DNA from: Planctomycetaceae bacterium
GTDB taxonomy: Bacteria > Planctomycetota > Planctomycetia > Pirellulales > Thermoguttaceae
Length of the DNA stretch: 7,153 nt
Assembly (NCBI GenBank): GCA_031259095.1
Contig: JAIRLW010000478.1
Coordinates: 1 to 7,153, forward strand
Reading direction: 5' to 3'
In this document: one piece after another, positions 6,111 through 7,153 of the stretch
How positions within the stretch are numbered: the stretch's first letter is position 1
How the letters are laid out: every line of letters starts with the position of its first letter
Notes under the pieces: model-generated
Told to the model about the DNA's origin: nothing
Database searches by the model: none
Seen by the model: only the letters and a program-made list of their open reading frames with translations
Translations under genes and position numbers: made by a program

Positions 6111-6137
6111 TTCTAAAATAATCAGAAAATTTTAGAA
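6111..6137. promoter_or_regulatory. AT-rich dyad, possible operator
   Basis: TTCTAAAAT (6111-6119) and ATTTTAGAA (6129-6137) are perfect inverted repeats with a 9-base spacer. The half-site core ATTTTAG recurs at 6170-6176. The dyad is about 90 bp upstream of the start at 6224 and could be a binding site for a dimeric regulator. In AT-rich DNA a chance origin is possible. Confidence 0.3.
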
Positions 6138-6210
6138 AAGGGTAGATTTAAAATACAAGGAATTGTAAGATTTTAGTAGTGTTTGCATTTTTCTATTTTA
6201 ACCGTCAAGC

Positions 6211-6215
6211 AGGAG
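6211..6215 (+). promoter_or_regulatory. Shine-Dalgarno AGGAG that fixes the start at 6224
   Basis: AGGAG is followed by an 8-base spacer and ATG at 6224. It is the only clear Shine-Dalgarno among the six genes. It decides for the ATG over an in-frame GTG at 6179, which would add 15 residues. Confidence 0.75.
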
Positions 6216-6223
6216 TGATTGTT

Positions 6224-6970
6224 ATGAGCGATCCATTTGACTCGAAACGTCGGCGTACTGAATTTGATGACGCTTTAAAAGGTTATTATCAGGATCACGA
6301 TGAAGTTTTGCCTGATGACAATCCTGATTACCGTTCACTAACAGCGGAATCGGTCGGCTCATTGATTTTAGGTATTTTATCGGCATTGACGTTTATCAGT
6401 TTGCTTTTTCTTATTTTTCCGTTGTTGGGTATTCTGCTGGGAATGCTAGCAATACGAAAAATTCTTCGGGCGTCGGAGGAGTTGAGTGGACTTGGTTTTT
6501 CAACTGCGGGAGTGGCGTTATCGATCATTTTTTCGATTGCCGGAATTTCGTATCAAATTTATGTTTATTCTTTTGAAACGCCGCCGGGTTATGTCAAAAT
6601 TGATTTTACTCAATTGGTTGCGGATCCCAAAACGGGACATATTCCAGAGGAAATCATTGCTCTAACGCCCCAATATGACGATCAAGGTAATCCTAAAACT
6701 TCCGGAGTGCCGGTTTTTATCGAAGGCTATATGTATCCGACTCGGCAAATGACCGATATTGACCGTTTTATGTTAGTGCCAGCCATTAAACAAGGTCAAT
6801 TTGGCGCGACCACCCGAAATCCAACCGAAATGGTGGAGGTGATACTTTCCGGCGATCTTAAAGTACCATATCGAACCAGTCCGGTGCGTGTTGGCGGTAT
6901 TCTTTACGTCAACGAACATGATACCGCCGGAGAAACGCCTTACCGGATTGAAGCCGACGTCTTTCGGTAA
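6224..6970 (+). CDS. Membrane-anchored protein: DUF4190-like segment plus DUF3299-like C-terminal domain
   Basis: The product is 248 residues and has no assigned function. Residues 1-44 are hydrophilic and charged. Two hydrophobic segments at about 46-77 and 92-114 flank a short loop (IRKILRASEELSGLG); the pattern SLILGILS...LLGILLGMLAIRKI...GFSTAGVALSI is that of DUF4190-type segments. The remainder (about 120-248) resembles the DUF3299-like domain of planctomycetes: VPVFIEGYMYPT, FMLVP, RNPTEMVEVIL, YRTSPVRVGGILYVNE, ending YRIEADVFR. The domain is likely extracytoplasmic or at the membrane face, but topology is not certain. The domain names are from memory of the families. No Cys occurs in the C-terminal domain, so it has no cysteine metal site. 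The gene stands alone, is divergent from the kinase gene, and is flanked by two copies of one hairpin family. Confidence 0.8.
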   Translation: MSDPFDSKRRRTEFDDALKGYYQDHDEVLPDDNPDYRSLTAESVGSLILGILSALTFISLLFLIFPLLGILLGMLAIRKILRASEELSGLGFSTAGVALSIIFSIAGISYQIYVYSFETPPGYVKIDFTQLVADPKTGHIPEEIIALTPQYDDQGNPKTSGVPVFIEGYMYPTRQMTDIDRFMLVPAIKQGQFGATTRNPTEMVEVILSGDLKVPYRTSPVRVGGILYVNEHDTAGETPYRIEADVFR

Positions 6971-7010
6971 ATTTGTTTTGTGATTTGCGGCAAAACAGAT
7001 GTAATGTTTC

Positions 7011-7049
7011 TATCAGGTAGGCGACCTTTTGCCAAAAGGGGTTTCCTAC
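7011..7049 (+). repeat. Hairpin, family copy 2
   Basis: GTAGG (7017-7021) pairs with CCTAC (7045-7049), and inside it CCTTTT pairs with AAAAGG around GCC. The left part TATCAGGTAGGCGACC (7011-7026) matches the reverse complement of 6054-6069 at 15 of 16 positions. It begins 40 bp after the stop of the preceding gene. There is no T tract after the stem, so a terminator role is not supported. Confidence 0.65.
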
Positions 7050-7153
7050 GGTTGCGTCACTAACATGCCGTTAATCCGATTCATTGCGATTCACTGTAAC
7101 ACTTTTCATTATTAAACTCGTTTCACCAGTTCCATTGTGGCGTTGTAACTTTT
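7050..7153. other. End of window, no supported gene
   Basis: Nothing clear is seen. On the minus strand one frame is open from the window edge to a TAA at 7112-7114 and would encode a 13-residue C-terminus ending MELVKRV. This could be the tail of a gene that starts beyond the window, but it is too short to judge. Confidence 0.4.

Larger units (their letters stand above)
5904..6223. other. 320-bp divergent intergenic region
   Basis: No gene is supported here. It holds a possible minus-strand promoter for the kinase (5952-5981), a perfect 12-bp hairpin (6029-6065), an AT-rich 9-bp dyad (6111-6137), and the ribosome binding site of the plus-strand gene (6211-6215). A frame open across 5916-6116 has no ribosome binding site or recognisable protein and runs through the hairpin. 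Confidence 0.7.

Noticed and set aside
5916..6116. 66-residue plus-strand frame in the divergent gap
   Set aside because: It runs through the hairpin, lacks a ribosome binding site and shows no domain-like sequence.
6974..6997. TGTTTTG/CAAAACA hairpin just after the last gene, considered as a terminator
   Set aside because: Seven mostly A-T pairs with a 10-base loop and no T tract after it.
7112..7153. 13-residue minus-strand tail ending MELVKRV at the window edge
   Set aside because: Too short to tell from a chance open frame; other frames at the edge are also open briefly.

Overview
The window looks like part of a chromosome from a planctomycete (Planctomycetota), possibly a low-to-mid GC lineage. 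This is inferred from gene content: a leucine-rich-repeat lipoprotein of the kind planctomycetes carry in many copies, a stand-alone cytosolic Hanks-type Ser/Thr kinase, a DUF4190-like/DUF3299-like membrane protein, genes mostly standing alone on alternating strands, and little Shine-Dalgarno signal before most starts. No rRNA, tRNA, CRISPR array, transposase, integrase or phage gene was recognised.

Layout: a cluster of small palindromes (about 1-94); an LRR lipoprotein (+, 195-1430); a four-helix membrane protein with an acidic/histidine hexapeptide repeat (-, 1538-2317); a long-form serine O-acetyltransferase (-, 2408-3361); a 326-bp repeat-rich intergenic region; glutamate 5-kinase proB (+, 3688-4830); a 206-bp convergent intergenic region that is almost wholly inverted repeat; a Ser/Thr kinase (-, 5037-5903); a 320-bp divergent intergenic region with hairpins; a two-domain membrane-anchored protein (+, 6224-6970); and a gene-poor end with another hairpin of the same family.

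Two genes have clear metabolic roles: serine O-acetyltransferase makes the activated serine used for cysteine synthesis, and ProB catalyses the first step of proline synthesis. Their usual partners (cysK, proA) are not here, so no complete pathway or operon can be claimed. The other four genes are planctomycete-style accessory or regulatory proteins with no specific known substrate.

The most unusual content lies between genes. On both sides of proB there are short arrays of 7-bp and 9-bp units, arranged as large imperfect palindromes. One heptad array runs in exact phase into the proB ATG and another covers the stop codon of the kinase gene. A second hairpin family occurs in inverted orientation on either side of the last gene. 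The window holds no convincing new enzymatic or defence system; the repeat architecture is the feature most worth following up.
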